From the IMG/VR virus record IMGVR_UViG_3300035699_000198, positions 1 to 45,958 of that record: a stretch of 45,958 nucleotides of DNA. One strand, written 5' to 3'. This document shows, piece after piece, positions 6,870 through 14,297 of this stretch. The notes under the pieces are model-generated. The model was not told the DNA's origin and made no database searches. It saw only the letters and a list, made by a program, of their open reading frames with translations. Both the position numbers and the translations under genes were made by a program. Numbering within the stretch: position 1 is the stretch's first letter; each line of letters begins with the position of its first letter. This DNA comes from a virus.

Positions 6870-7243
6870 TAGAATAGTCCTGTTTCTTCCGATTCCATTT
6901 CGATCTCCATGGCGTCCTCAATCTCTTGAAGATTGCCCGCGTGTACGCGCAAGCAGCCTTTCAGCTCTGACAGCGCAATCCAATACAGACGCTCGCTTAA
7001 TGGCCTGCTGATGAAGTTCTCGCGGCGCTGCACCTGTAGCTCTTTTTGACGCCGACGCGTGACGCGCTCCGGGTCTTTCATATCCAGAAAGTTTTCGAAG
7101 GTTTTGTAGGTGATCAAGCCTGAATCTTTCGCCTCTGTCACCGTGATCGCGTTATCGGTTTTTCGATTGTAAGCATCGGCTTCAGACAGGCAAAGATTTT
7201 CGTATTCTTTCAGGTATTTGGCGACCTGCTTTGGACCGAGCAT
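6869..7243 (-). CDS. Hypothetical protein, 124 aa
   Basis: Charged, mostly helical protein with a basic middle (RVTRRRQKELQVQRRENF) and an acidic C-terminus (IEMESEETGLF). The basic segment could contact nucleic acid, but no domain is recognised. Its start overlaps the stop of the zinc-motif gene at 7243 by one base and its own stop overlaps the methyltransferase start, so it is part of a tightly coupled operon running 7816 to 5511. Confidence 0.55.
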   Translation of the reverse strand: MLGPKQVAKYLKEYENLCLSEADAYNRKTDNAITVTEAKDSGLITYKTFENFLDMKDPERVTRRRQKELQVQRRENFISRPLSERLYWIALSELKGCLRVHAGNLQEIEDAMEIEMESEETGLF

Positions 7244-7527
7244 CAGAATACTCCGTAATCATTGTTGTCATAGATTGTCGCATCCTCGCGCGCTTTTTTT
7301 TCAGCCCTAAGTCTTTGCAGCCTCACCTGCTTGGCCTTTTCGACACAAGCCAGGCAGTAACCATTGACAGTGTGCTTGTATAAAACAAGCTTGCCGCAGC
7401 TTGGCGCGCGACACGGCTGCTGATAACTGGTGCCATTATGAATCTTCTCAGGGTAGTCAAGCTTTCCCAGAAGCCTGTCGACTGCATCCTGTGACGTCAC
7501 TAAATCACGCTTGCGCTTGCTGCTCAT
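7243..7527 (-). CDS. Small basic zinc-ribbon-like protein
   Basis: A 94-aa Lys/Arg-rich protein with a four-cysteine motif C39-x4-C44 ... C58-x2-C61, typical of a zinc ribbon or knuckle, followed by a basic helix (~62-82). Likely nucleic-acid binding, identity unknown. It overlaps the upstream gene by 23 bp and ends in a coupled overlap with the next gene. Confidence 0.55.
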   Translation of the reverse strand: MSSKRKRDLVTSQDAVDRLLGKLDYPEKIHNGTSYQQPCRAPSCGKLVLYKHTVNGYCLACVEKAKQVRLQRLRAEKKAREDATIYDNNDYGVF

Positions 7528-7816
7528 CGCTTAAGTGCCCCATCGCCTGCATTGTCATCACCATGCGCTCCAGCTGAAGCTGGCTCAGCGGTGCATTATT
7601 GATCGCATCGTAGTAGAGATAGCCCGGTGCATAGCGCGTAATGGTGCGCGCATCTGTCACACAGGCGTCTCGCGAGCCGAGACTGAGGTAATTCAGCGGA
7701 TTCTTGGCGACTTTATTGAGGCGGTAAAAGCGATCACCGGCGCGCACGTAGATTAGGGCTTGACCCAGGCGTGCATTGTGCAGACAGGCAACGAGCTCAA
7801 TATGGCGTTGAGACAT
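7505..7816 (-). CDS. Hypothetical protein, 103 aa; first gene of operon
   Basis: Unrecognised soluble protein with no transmembrane or cysteine motif. It is the first gene of the operon that includes the zinc-ribbon protein, the methyltransferase and the AP2-like candidate. The ATG at 7816 has AAAAGGAAAA upstream, and the dyad operator at 7861-7882 lies 45 bp upstream. Confidence 0.55.
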   Translation of the reverse strand: MSQRHIELVACLHNARLGQALIYVRAGDRFYRLNKVAKNPLNYLSLGSRDACVTDARTITRYAPGYLYYDAINNAPLSQLQLERMVMTMQAMGHLSDEQQAQA

Positions 7817-7860
7817 GGTATTTTCCTTTTATGCTGTTTGTGATTCGTGTTTAGTCTAGC

Positions 7861-7882
7861 TCTTACTTATCGGTCAGTATAC
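7861..7882 (-). promoter_or_regulatory. 22-bp dyad operator TACT-N8-AGTA (site 7)
   Basis: Plus-strand half-sites TCTTACT and AGTATAC separated by TATCGGTC. It lies in the 271-bp gap between genes at 7505-7816 and 8088-8882. Toward the gene it is followed by a leader resembling the others (CACAAACAGC). The rest of the gap holds the terminator at 8048-8072 and otherwise nothing I can support. Confidence 0.6.
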
Positions 7883-8047
7883 ACAGGGCAGCGCGTAATG
7901 CATCTGCGCGAGCTGACGAGGCTCAAAATCATGCACTGTGAGAGCGTCTACCCGGTGTTTTCAATCTTTACTGGTACATTGGTGCAGCTTTTTCAAACGT
8001 CTTTCACAGACGCTCTGTGTGCGTCGAAGCTCCCTTAGATTGAGCGC

Positions 8048-8072
8048 GAAAAAGGCGCTCCGTAGAGCGCCT
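8048..8072 (-). terminator. Rho-independent terminator
   Basis: Perfect hairpin AGGCGCTC-TACG-GAGCGCCT (minus strand) directly followed by TTTTT, 16 bp after the stop of the gene at 8088-8882. It separates that gene from the operon starting at 7816. It is the clearest intrinsic terminator I found in the window. Confidence 0.85.
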
Positions 8073-8087
8073 GACGCACAACTCGCG

Positions 8088-8882
8088 TTACTCGGTAAGC
8101 GCTGCAACAAGTGGACTGTCTTCATTGAGCACCAGCATATTGCCCTCGCGTGTTGCAATCTCCAGTGCCGGTAGCAGCTTCATCATTTGACTGCTCTGCG
8201 CGGAAGACGTACCCGGCGAATACGGACGCGACAGGTACTTGCTCTTGAGATTGACACCGGACAGCTGCTTGTTTTCTGCCAGCATGTCGATAGCAATGCG
8301 TGTGTAGACCGACAGTGTTGCTTGACCGGCGACTGCTTGAAACAAATTGACTGCCTTTTCTTTCACCTTCTTGGCGAGATTATCGACGTTCTCCACCAAA
8401 AAGGTATCAACAGAAAGCTGGCGCGCTTCATAATCCGATTCAATCTGCGCCTGATTCACAACGCAGGCGTCGTAAATCCGATCACCAAGCGCGGTATGCA
8501 GGGCGATCGACGGTGGTAGACCGGACAGCGACTGACGCTTGGTCGGTGTTGACTTGCTCACTTCGGTGTCGGTCGTCTTCTCTGTCTCTGTCTCTGTCTC
8601 TGTCTCTGTCTCTGTCGCTTGCTTTTCTGCTTTCTTCTTTGGCTTCGCTTTGGCTTTTGACTTGCTTGCTTTCTTGTCAGTATCAGACGCTTTCAGCTTG
8701 TCAGCATCTGTTTCCAGATGATCATCTTCGGCAACAATCTCGTCACCGGAGACTTCTTCGACTTCAGGCTGCTCAGAATCTTCTGAGGCGTTCAGCTCCG
8801 CTTCAAGCTCGGACAGAAAGTCGTCATCGTTACCAAAAATTTCGCTATCAGGAATTGCAGTTTGCGCGTTTGAATGTGCCAT
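8088..8882 (-). CDS. Acidic/Lys-rich low-complexity N-terminus protein, 264 aa
   Basis: Function unknown. Residues 1-~60 are very acidic (DDDFLSELEAELNASEDSEQPE), ~65-95 are Lys/Ala/Ser-rich, then comes a Thr-Glu repeat (TETETE...) encoded by six copies of a 6-bp DNA repeat; residues ~120-264 look like a folded helical domain (GLPPSIALHTALGDRIYDA onward). The acidic N-terminal motif resembles that of the protein at 27953-28843, which may indicate a shared binding partner. Monocistronic: terminator downstream, start ATG at 8882 preceded by AAAAGGTGAAACACC. Confidence 0.6.
   Translation of the reverse strand: MAHSNAQTAIPDSEIFGNDDDFLSELEAELNASEDSEQPEVEEVSGDEIVAEDDHLETDADKLKASDTDKKASKSKAKAKPKKKAEKQATETETETETETEKTTDTEVSKSTPTKRQSLSGLPPSIALHTALGDRIYDACVVNQAQIESDYEARQLSVDTFLVENVDNLAKKVKEKAVNLFQAVAGQATLSVYTRIAIDMLAENKQLSGVNLKSKYLSRPYSPGTSSAQSSQMMKLLPALEIATREGNMLVLNEDSPLVAALTE
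8581..8616. repeat. Six tandem copies of the hexamer TCTGTC
   Basis: Perfect 6 x 6-bp microsatellite inside the gene at 8088-8882, encoding alternating Thr-Glu on the minus strand. Because the unit is two codons, copy-number change by slippage would alter linker length without shifting the frame. Confidence 0.9.
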
Positions 8883-8984
8883 GGTGTTTCACCTTTTGAT
8901 TGTGTTTTGCGTGCGTTTTGTCTCTCGACAATTCACACTTTACGAAAGCTCAGCAGGCGGTGCTCCTACGGCTGCAAATTATTT

Positions 8985-9329
8985 TCAGTTCGCCTGATTG
9001 CTGTCTCGCATCTGCTGCTCAATGTCTGAAATTGTTTGTGCGGCAGGTGAGTGCAGGTACAAACGACAGCCAAAAAACGGTAGTGCAAGCGCATAAAGAA
9101 CGAGCAACGGGGATAGGATCAGATGCAGCAGAGCGACAGTCACCGCCGATAACTTCGCCAGTATGCTGCTCGCTTCAAAATGAAACAGCATGCTCCAAAC
9201 GGGTGACAAAAATATTGTCGGGTAGGCCACCAACAAGCTGAAGGCGTACAGCATATTCTTCTTGAAGCCGGGAAACACGACTGGCTTGTAAATTTCCAGC
9301 ATTGCTGTTAATGATCGGGACAAACTCAT
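8985..9329 (-). CDS. Small integral membrane protein, 114 aa
   Basis: Two or three hydrophobic segments are visible: ~27-47 (MLYAFSLLVAYPTIFLSPVW) and ~56-85 (two possible passes: AVTVALLHLILSPLLVLYALALPFF). The C-terminus is polar. Function unknown. Its ATG overlaps the stop of the candidate outer-membrane barrel gene (ATGA), suggesting an envelope-related pair. The 102 bp between this stop and the next upstream gene start (8882) hold only leader-like sequence. Confidence 0.6.
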   Translation of the reverse strand: MSLSRSLTAMLEIYKPVVFPGFKKNMLYAFSLLVAYPTIFLSPVWSMLFHFEASSILAKLSAVTVALLHLILSPLLVLYALALPFFGCRLYLHSPAAQTISDIEQQMRDSNQAN

Positions 9330-9796
9330 AGGTCAAACTCCCATCGCAAACTCAGTGCGACATAGTGAGGGGTGATTAAAAGCCCGGGTTGGGCCGTGTA
9401 TTGATCGTAGTACAAGCCGCCAATGACGTAAGGACAAATGCGCTTGCTTTCTTGTCTGGCGTTTTGTCTGACACCCTTGAGACAGTCTGTGTAGCCGTAG
9501 TTGATACCACCACTCAGGACTGCCGTAACATTTTGCAAAGCTGGCCTTTCCCAAATTCCTCCCACTAAGACCGTATCCCGGTAGTATGAATTTTCGAAGT
9601 AACCCGCGTAGAGCCAGTCATACTGCAAGGCGATCAGGCGGTGATCACTGTTGAAGTTATCTTCATCGGGCTCTGGCTCGACAAAGTGCTGCGAGACTGC
9701 GCCGGTGTAGAGCTTCACGTCATCTGCACTCGACAAACGACAGTAGAGCACGGTGATCATGGCGGTAATAACCAGGCAGCAATTCGCCCACTGCAA
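9326..9796 (-). CDS. Exported protein, candidate outer-membrane beta-barrel
   Basis: A 156-aa protein with a signal peptide (~1-24, CLVITAMITVLYC, cleavage near LSSA-DD) and a mature part dominated by alternating hydrophobic/aromatic strands (YDWLYAGYFENSYYRD, INYGYTDC, PYVIGGLYYDQY, HYVALSLRWEFDL), as in small outer-membrane barrels such as lipid A-modifying enzymes. No catalytic triad could be assigned. Start TTG at 9796 has AGGGAG nearby; an ATG 12 codons downstream lacks a clear Shine-Dalgarno but is possible. A phage-encoded envelope modifier or superinfection-exclusion protein is plausible, but unproven. Confidence 0.5.
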   Translation of the reverse strand: MQWANCCLVITAMITVLYCRLSSADDVKLYTGAVSQHFVEPEPDEDNFNSDHRLIALQYDWLYAGYFENSYYRDTVLVGGIWERPALQNVTAVLSGGINYGYTDCLKGVRQNARQESKRICPYVIGGLYYDQYTAQPGLLITPHYVALSLRWEFDL

Positions 9797-9809
9797 ATTA
9801 ACGCACTCC

Positions 9810-10382
9810 CTAAGCTGCTTGCTTTAACGAGTCCAACTTGGGAACGCTAAAGACGCCCTGCTCAAGACCGAGAAAGAAGCAACTCATCGTCAGATCAATG
9901 TCGTAGCTGGCTGCGTGGGCTTCACTGGGGTCGTAGTAGAGTCCAAATGCCCAGGCAAGCTCCGCAAGCGAGGGCAGCTTGCCCATGCTTGTCGCTTGTC
10001 TGCCGTTCTCCATCGTGCAGAAGTAGTCGAATTCGGGCATATCGAAGCCCGCTCTGACCAACTCCAGTGCAAGAAAAGGCATATCAAAACCTGCATTATG
10101 GGCTACCATCACATCACAGGCCGAGATTAGCTTATTTATCTTGGCCGCAACCTCACGCCATTCGGGGCAGCCCTTGAGATCGGTGATAGCGATGCCATGC
10201 ACCTGCTGGGCGCCGGCATCGATGGTGCGCATGGGATTGATCCGCTGTGTCCAGGTTTTACCCAGCTTGCGAAAGTCGATGCCGTTCTTGGTGTCGTACA
10301 TCGCCAGGGCAATTTCAACGATGCGGTGGCCGTCCTCCTGCTTGAGCCCGGTCGTTTCCAAATCGATGCCGCCGATGATCAT
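9810..10382 (-). CDS. DnaQ-like 3'-5' exonuclease (DEDDh)
   Basis: A 190-aa exonuclease of the DnaQ/RNase T superfamily. Catalytic residues are all visible: D7 and E9 in GGIDLETTG, D100 in HNAGFD, H156 and D161 in the HAASYD motif (DEDDh type). The obvious role is proofreading for the phage DnaE-type polymerase (28908-32210), whose own PHP domain looks metal-dead; RNA trimming is the alternative. ATG at 10382 overlaps the stop of the upstream gene (ATGA). Confidence 0.9.
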   Translation of the reverse strand: MIIGGIDLETTGLKQEDGHRIVEIALAMYDTKNGIDFRKLGKTWTQRINPMRTIDAGAQQVHGIAITDLKGCPEWREVAAKINKLISACDVMVAHNAGFDMPFLALELVRAGFDMPEFDYFCTMENGRQATSMGKLPSLAELAWAFGLYYDPSEAHAASYDIDLTMSCFFLGLEQGVFSVPKLDSLKQAA

Positions 10383-11017
10383 GCGTTTGCCTGCTTTTGT
10401 TGCGCCATGACTTTCAGCACGTCATCGAAGATCACAGCCGGTGGCGTGTTCACTGCATCACCGAAGTAAGCGACCCACTCATCGTGCAACTCAGCAGAGG
10501 CTTCTTTGAGCTTATTGAGTGTGCTGACCTGTGCCATGCGCGTGCTCAGGCTTTCCTCAAAATCCATTTTCTCTTTGCAGATTTTGCCATAACTCTCAAG
10601 TAGCGGTGAAAATTGCGACAAGATAATATCCTTGCCCGCCTCCGTTAACCAGTGGGGTAAATTGTCGATATTGACATAGCGACTGTAACCCATGACCAAC
10701 GCTGCAGGCCCACTACTAAAGCCGTTAAAAGGCACTGGCGTTAATTGGGGCAGGTCGATACAAAACGTTTTAAACCTCCATTTACTCTGGTGAACAATCG
10801 TCAGGCTAATCGTAAATGACCGCACCTTGCAGAGCATCGTGTCGGGAAGTGCCGCACTGGCCTCAATCTGCTTCGGCGTGGCTAAAACCCGCGTCATGGG
10901 TTCGGCCATGCCCGTAATCTCATCAGTGATGGCATCCAGTTGACGCTTGAACAGCTTGTTCGCCATGTGATTGCAAAAATCTTTTTTCTGCGCCTTGTTC
11001 AGTTTAACGCTTGGCAT
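10379..11017 (-). CDS. Hypothetical protein, 212 aa (weak Nmad5-like layout)
   Basis: A basic, helical N-terminus (MPSVKLNKAQKKDFCNHM) is followed by a beta-rich middle and a helical C-terminus. The opening resembles proteins annotated from memory as phage nucleotide-modification candidates (Nmad5), but the match is weak and I would not assign function. The ATG at 11017 has a strong AAGGAG 8 nt upstream; the longer frame to 11092 overlaps the upstream gene and is unlikely. Coupled to the exonuclease gene downstream. Confidence 0.55.
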   Translation of the reverse strand: MPSVKLNKAQKKDFCNHMANKLFKRQLDAITDEITGMAEPMTRVLATPKQIEASAALPDTMLCKVRSFTISLTIVHQSKWRFKTFCIDLPQLTPVPFNGFSSGPAALVMGYSRYVNIDNLPHWLTEAGKDIILSQFSPLLESYGKICKEKMDFEESLSTRMAQVSTLNKLKEASAELHDEWVAYFGDAVNTPPAVIFDDVLKVMAQQKQANA

Positions 11018-11027
11018 GATGTTCTCC

Positions 11028-11459
11028 TTATAATTGTCGATAGCCGTTGGCTTTGAGTTTTGCTTCAAACTTGTGAAACTTGCGCACGGCATCTTTCACG
11101 GTATCCAGGTCTTCGCCTCTGACGATTTTCTTGCCCTCACCTGCCGGTATGGTGCGCACGATGAAGTAGTCGTCGCCAACATTCATACTGATCAGGTAGA
11201 CCGCATTGGCCGCTGCCCAAATCGAAGTGAGCTTGTCTTTTTCAGGCAGATTGCCGATTTCATTGTCGATCGCCAGTGAGTACATTTCTGGTGTCAATCC
11301 CCGCGTGCACAGATCGACCCCCTCCAGAGCGCCGCGATACGCGCTGTCACTCATGCGTCCACTGCGGTGCTGCTGATCGAGCAACTCAAGCGCCTCATAC
11401 GTCTTGCGATTGAGTTCTTCCTGACAGTCGTACACATAGTTACCGGATAAGTCCGTCAT
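11028..11459 (-). CDS. Hypothetical protein, 143 aa
   Basis: Unrecognised soluble protein. The N-terminal half is helical and acidic, the C-terminal half carries YFIVRTIPAGEGKKIVRGEDLDTVKDAVRK, a mixed alpha/beta region. One-base overlap (TGATG) with the upstream gene at 11459-11947 points to translational coupling. No motif assigned. Confidence 0.55.
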   Translation of the reverse strand: MTDLSGNYVYDCQEELNRKTYEALELLDQQHRSGRMSDSAYRGALEGVDLCTRGLTPEMYSLAIDNEIGNLPEKDKLTSIWAAANAVYLISMNVGDDYFIVRTIPAGEGKKIVRGEDLDTVKDAVRKFHKFEAKLKANGYRQL

Positions 11460-11947
11460 CAGAATTGCGCCTCATCGCTCAGCATCGGATCAACTTCATT
11501 CATCGCTCTGTCAACGCGCTGCTTGCTCAGGCGCTCTTTTTCAGGCGCATACTGCTCGATCATCTTTTTCAGGTGATACAGCGTGCCTTTTCTGAGTGAA
11601 TACGAAGTGCCGTCAACCCTGATCATGCAAACAGGGTACTTGGGGCGACTCATCTTGCAGCCGCAGTAAATCCAGCGACAACCGTCAACGACAAATACCA
11701 TGCCCAGCATGTCATCGCACAGCCCGGGATAACGCCTCTTGTAGAAGTTATGCCCCTGCTCTGTCTTATGATCCGCATGCGCCAGGTATTGCGCGTAGTC
11801 ACCGCTAACCTCTTGACTCATTGTCAACGCGGCGCTCAGCACGTTACCGGTGCATCGGTTCAATTGCAGACTGAATGCGATACCGTGACGCTTGGCGACA
11901 AGCCCCAAAGCCTTGTTGATGTCATTTTGAATAGCGCGTGTGTCCAC
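11459..11947 (-). CDS. Hypothetical protein, 162 aa
   Basis: Function unknown. The central part (MVFVVDGCRWIYCGCKMSR, YPVCMIRVDGTSYSLRKG) is beta-rich with several cysteines, followed by a long basic helix. It looks like a small OB/SH3-type sheet with helices but this is not diagnostic. Start GTG at 11947 has AGAGGAT 7 nt upstream. First gene of the unit 11947 to 8985. Confidence 0.55.
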   Translation of the reverse strand: MDTRAIQNDINKALGLVAKRHGIAFSLQLNRCTGNVLSAALTMSQEVSGDYAQYLAHADHKTEQGHNFYKRRYPGLCDDMLGMVFVVDGCRWIYCGCKMSRPKYPVCMIRVDGTSYSLRKGTLYHLKKMIEQYAPEKERLSKQRVDRAMNEVDPMLSDEAQF

Positions 11948-12041
11948 CTGTCTATCCTCTTACTGATTGTGCGTGGTGTTTGATGCTGATGATTGATATT
12001 AACGCTGATGCTAAGGCGCTACACGTCAGGCTCAGGCATTT

Positions 12042-12656
12042 TTAGTGCAAGGTAAAAACTTCCTGACCCTGCTTTGTGCCCGTTGCGATTGCGCGATTGT
12101 AGGCATGGCGCACACCGTTGATACGCCTTTCCATGTCCAGCGTTTCCCGATTCAGGAAAACCCCATTGGTCATCAGGTCTCTGCGGATCAATAGACCGGC
12201 CATGATGACGTTCAAATGCTCGATATAGCCCGCAGAAAGTGCTGCCTTTCCCGATTCTGCCTTTAAAGGAATCCCTGGCTGCACCAGTACAATCAGTCCG
12301 AAATAATCATTCGCCGCCTTGATGCAGCTGCGCGTGTAGTGCGCCATGATCGCTTCACTGGCGCTATCCAGCGTATCGCCCTGAATATCGGCCATTGTGT
12401 AAGCCAGCATATCAATCGGCGTTCGATCGGTAATGAAGCTGCCTTTCTGATCGCCCCACTGCTCGATGCACGTCTTCAGTACGACGCTTTGCACCATCAG
12501 CCGCGTCTGAAAGTCCATCGGTTGACCCGGATCAACACCCAGCGTCTCGAACACACTGGATACGGAAGTCTCGACAAAAGAAAGCCCCAAAGCGCGGGCA
12601 GATTCCCGGGCTAAGGAGGTTTTGCCGGTGCGGTGTGCGCCAGCGAGTCCAATCAT
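12042..12656 (-). CDS. P-loop NTPase, putative (deoxy)nucleotide kinase
   Basis: A 204-aa protein that begins directly with a Walker A motif (MIGLAGAHRTGKTSLA, G5-T13 region) and has ITDRTPIDMLAYT at ~75-87, the DR-type motif of nucleoside and deoxynucleoside kinases and of AAA_28/NadR-like ATPases. Adjacent genes are a MazG-like hydrolase, DHFR and ThyA, so a role in dNTP supply is reasonable; other P-loop roles remain possible. ATG overlaps the stop of the MazG-like gene (ATGA). Confidence 0.65.
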   Translation of the reverse strand: MIGLAGAHRTGKTSLARESARALGLSFVETSVSSVFETLGVDPGQPMDFQTRLMVQSVVLKTCIEQWGDQKGSFITDRTPIDMLAYTMADIQGDTLDSASEAIMAHYTRSCIKAANDYFGLIVLVQPGIPLKAESGKAALSAGYIEHLNVIMAGLLIRRDLMTNGVFLNRETLDMERRINGVRHAYNRAIATGTKQGQEVFTLH

Positions 12657-13165
12657 TCGGCGACTTCCTTTGCGTCTTCGGGGAAGATAATCGGCGTCAA
12701 CTGAGGCTTTTCAAAGCCCGGGCCTTTAACCACCTTGCCCTCGTCGTTGTAAATCGGCTGACCGTCTTCGCCGAGCTTGGTCATATTGGAGCGGTGAATT
12801 TCCGCGACCACCTGGGGCAGTGGAATACCGAAGGTCAGCGCTGCGCCGCTGGTGATATAGTCCAAATCGCCCAGCGCGTCTGCGACTTCTACCAAATCCA
12901 CGTCGTCAAATTCATAGTCATTCGCCATTTCAATCTGATCGCGGGCATGATCAATCAAATCAACGGCGCGACACAGGTGCTTGTTCTTGGCGTGACGCGC
13001 GCCTATGGCCTCAATCAGCTCGCTCATTTCTTCCAGCAAAAAGCGCGCGCGAAAGCGCATTTGCTTAATGTCAGGAGTAAGCGGCGCCGACTCTACCGGG
13101 TGGCCAAAGACCTGGTGAAACTCTGTAACCATTTCATGTGTGCTGGATTGCTTTTGCTTTTTCAT
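12653..13165 (-). CDS. MazG-like all-alpha NTP pyrophosphohydrolase
   Basis: A 170-aa all-alpha protein with the EExxE...ExxD signature of MazG/dUTPase-like enzymes: E45-E46-x-x-E49 (LLEEMSELIEA) and E93-x-x-D96 (VEVADALGDLDY). These enzymes hydrolyse NTPs or dNTPs to the monophosphate and pyrophosphate; phage versions can clear non-canonical nucleotides or modulate host (p)ppGpp pools. The substrate cannot be read from sequence. The C-terminus contains a conserved-looking KxGPGFEKPQLTPI tail. Located in the dNTP operon. Confidence 0.75.
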   Translation of the reverse strand: MKKQKQSSTHEMVTEFHQVFGHPVESAPLTPDIKQMRFRARFLLEEMSELIEAIGARHAKNKHLCRAVDLIDHARDQIEMANDYEFDDVDLVEVADALGDLDYITSGAALTFGIPLPQVVAEIHRSNMTKLGEDGQPIYNDEGKVVKGPGFEKPQLTPIIFPEDAKEVAE

Positions 13166-13183
13166 GGGTCTCTCCTATTGATT

Positions 13184-14026
13184 TTAACCAGAGTGAGTAA
13201 CGGAATATGGCTGACGCAGTGCCTCCATTTCCTCTTGAGATAGTGCCGGTTCAGGTACCTTGCGAACCGGCGAGGGACGCATTACCGCTTCTTGCTCAAA
13301 CAGATTGTCCAACTCCCTTAGAAGATGATCGAGATTCATTTCGTCATTGCCGACATGAAAGCCGACCCCGTTGCCGCCGAGAAACACACTATCTTTTTGC
13401 GCGACGACCGTTTGCAGTTGCGACAGACGAAAGTACGTACCGTTGGCAAGCTTGACAAAATCACCAATGACCGTCTCGATGCAGGGCGTCAGATCGTAAC
13501 TTTCAAAGTGGACCTTCATATTGCCGTCGTAAAATTCAGAGCCGTCCACCTGAGCCAGCCGGTTGTCGTGAAGCATCTGATCAAATGCTTCGGTCGGAAA
13601 GCGCGCCCCGCCGATGCTGTCATCGTCGAAGCGTGTCAAAAAGAAGTGCTCCGCTTCCCACATAAAATGCCGGTAAATTTCAGTGCCACCGGCAATGACG
13701 ATCGCCTGTTTACCCTGAAGCTCAGCCAGACGGTGCGCCGCATTTATCGCGTTATCCGGGTCGCCCACCTGTAGAAAGTCATTGCGCGTGACGCCTGTCG
13801 GGTGCTTCAGGTCGCGACTTTTGGACACCACCACGACAGAGCGATCCGGCAGCTTCTTGGGCAGCGACTCATAGGTTTTGCGCCCCATGATCAACACGCT
13901 GTTTTTGGTCAGCGTTTTAAAGCTTTGCAAGTCACGATTGCACCTGATCAGCAAATCGCCCTCATCGTTGCCGATATAGCCGAGATTGTTCATTGCGGCA
14001 ATCAAAATAATCGGAATATCTTTCAT
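13184..14026 (-). CDS. folA: Dihydrofolate reductase with C-terminal extension
   Basis: Residues 1-~178 are a DHFR domain: IILIAAMNNLGYIGN at the N-terminus, catalytic acid D32 (RDLQSFKTLT), MGRKTYESLP at 47-56 and the NADPH-binding IAGGTEIY at 111-118. The usual Trp of the M20 loop is absent. DHFR regenerates tetrahydrofolate for ThyA, encoded two genes downstream in genome order. Residues ~180-280 are an extra ~100-aa region (VIGDFVKLANGTYFRLSQL..., then LDHLLRELDNLF and a Pro-rich tail) not found in ordinary 160-aa DHFRs. The ATG at 14026 has AAAAGG upstream and fits the gap to the previous gene; the longer frame to 14104 would overlap it. Confidence 0.9.
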   Translation of the reverse strand: MKDIPIILIAAMNNLGYIGNDEGDLLIRCNRDLQSFKTLTKNSVLIMGRKTYESLPKKLPDRSVVVVSKSRDLKHPTGVTRNDFLQVGDPDNAINAAHRLAELQGKQAIVIAGGTEIYRHFMWEAEHFFLTRFDDDSIGGARFPTEAFDQMLHDNRLAQVDGSEFYDGNMKVHFESYDLTPCIETVIGDFVKLANGTYFRLSQLQTVVAQKDSVFLGGNGVGFHVGNDEMNLDHLLRELDNLFEQEAVMRPSPVRKVPEPALSQEEMEALRQPYSVTHSG

Positions 14027-14036
14027 ACTGCGCCTT

Positions 14037-14297
14037 TTACTGTGACTGTGAGTGTTCAAATTGCAGGTAGAACCGGCGCTGCAGGTAGCGCTCTTTGAGT
14101 TCATTGGCTGCCTGAAAGGTTAAATCGTGACTGACTCGAATCTTCTCCCCTGTTGGCACTTCGATATGCACCGCGAAGTGACCAATACTGTCACCCCGCG
14201 ATACCGTGACGCAGCGAGCGGCTTGCAGTTGATGATCCGGCACTGCCCTTATATGGCCAGACCCTTTGCAATTTTTTTGGCCGTAAAAAGACTTCAT
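14037..14297 (-). CDS. Hypothetical protein, 86 aa
   Basis: Small basic protein with C-rich N-terminus (NCKGSGHIRAVPDHQLQAARC) and a beta-rich middle (GHFAVHIEVPTGEKIRVSHDLTF). Function unknown. It sits between thyA and the DHFR gene; its ATG overlaps the thyA stop by one base (TGATG), so it is coupled to thyA. Confidence 0.55.
   Translation of the reverse strand: MKSFYGQKNCKGSGHIRAVPDHQLQAARCVTVSRGDSIGHFAVHIEVPTGEKIRVSHDLTFQAANELKERYLQRRFYLQFEHSQSQ

Noticed and set aside
7847-8174. Plus-strand genes in the 7.8-8.2 kb gap
   Set aside because: The open frames have no Shine-Dalgarno, run against all neighbours, overlap the terminator and the 8088 gene, and look like chance.
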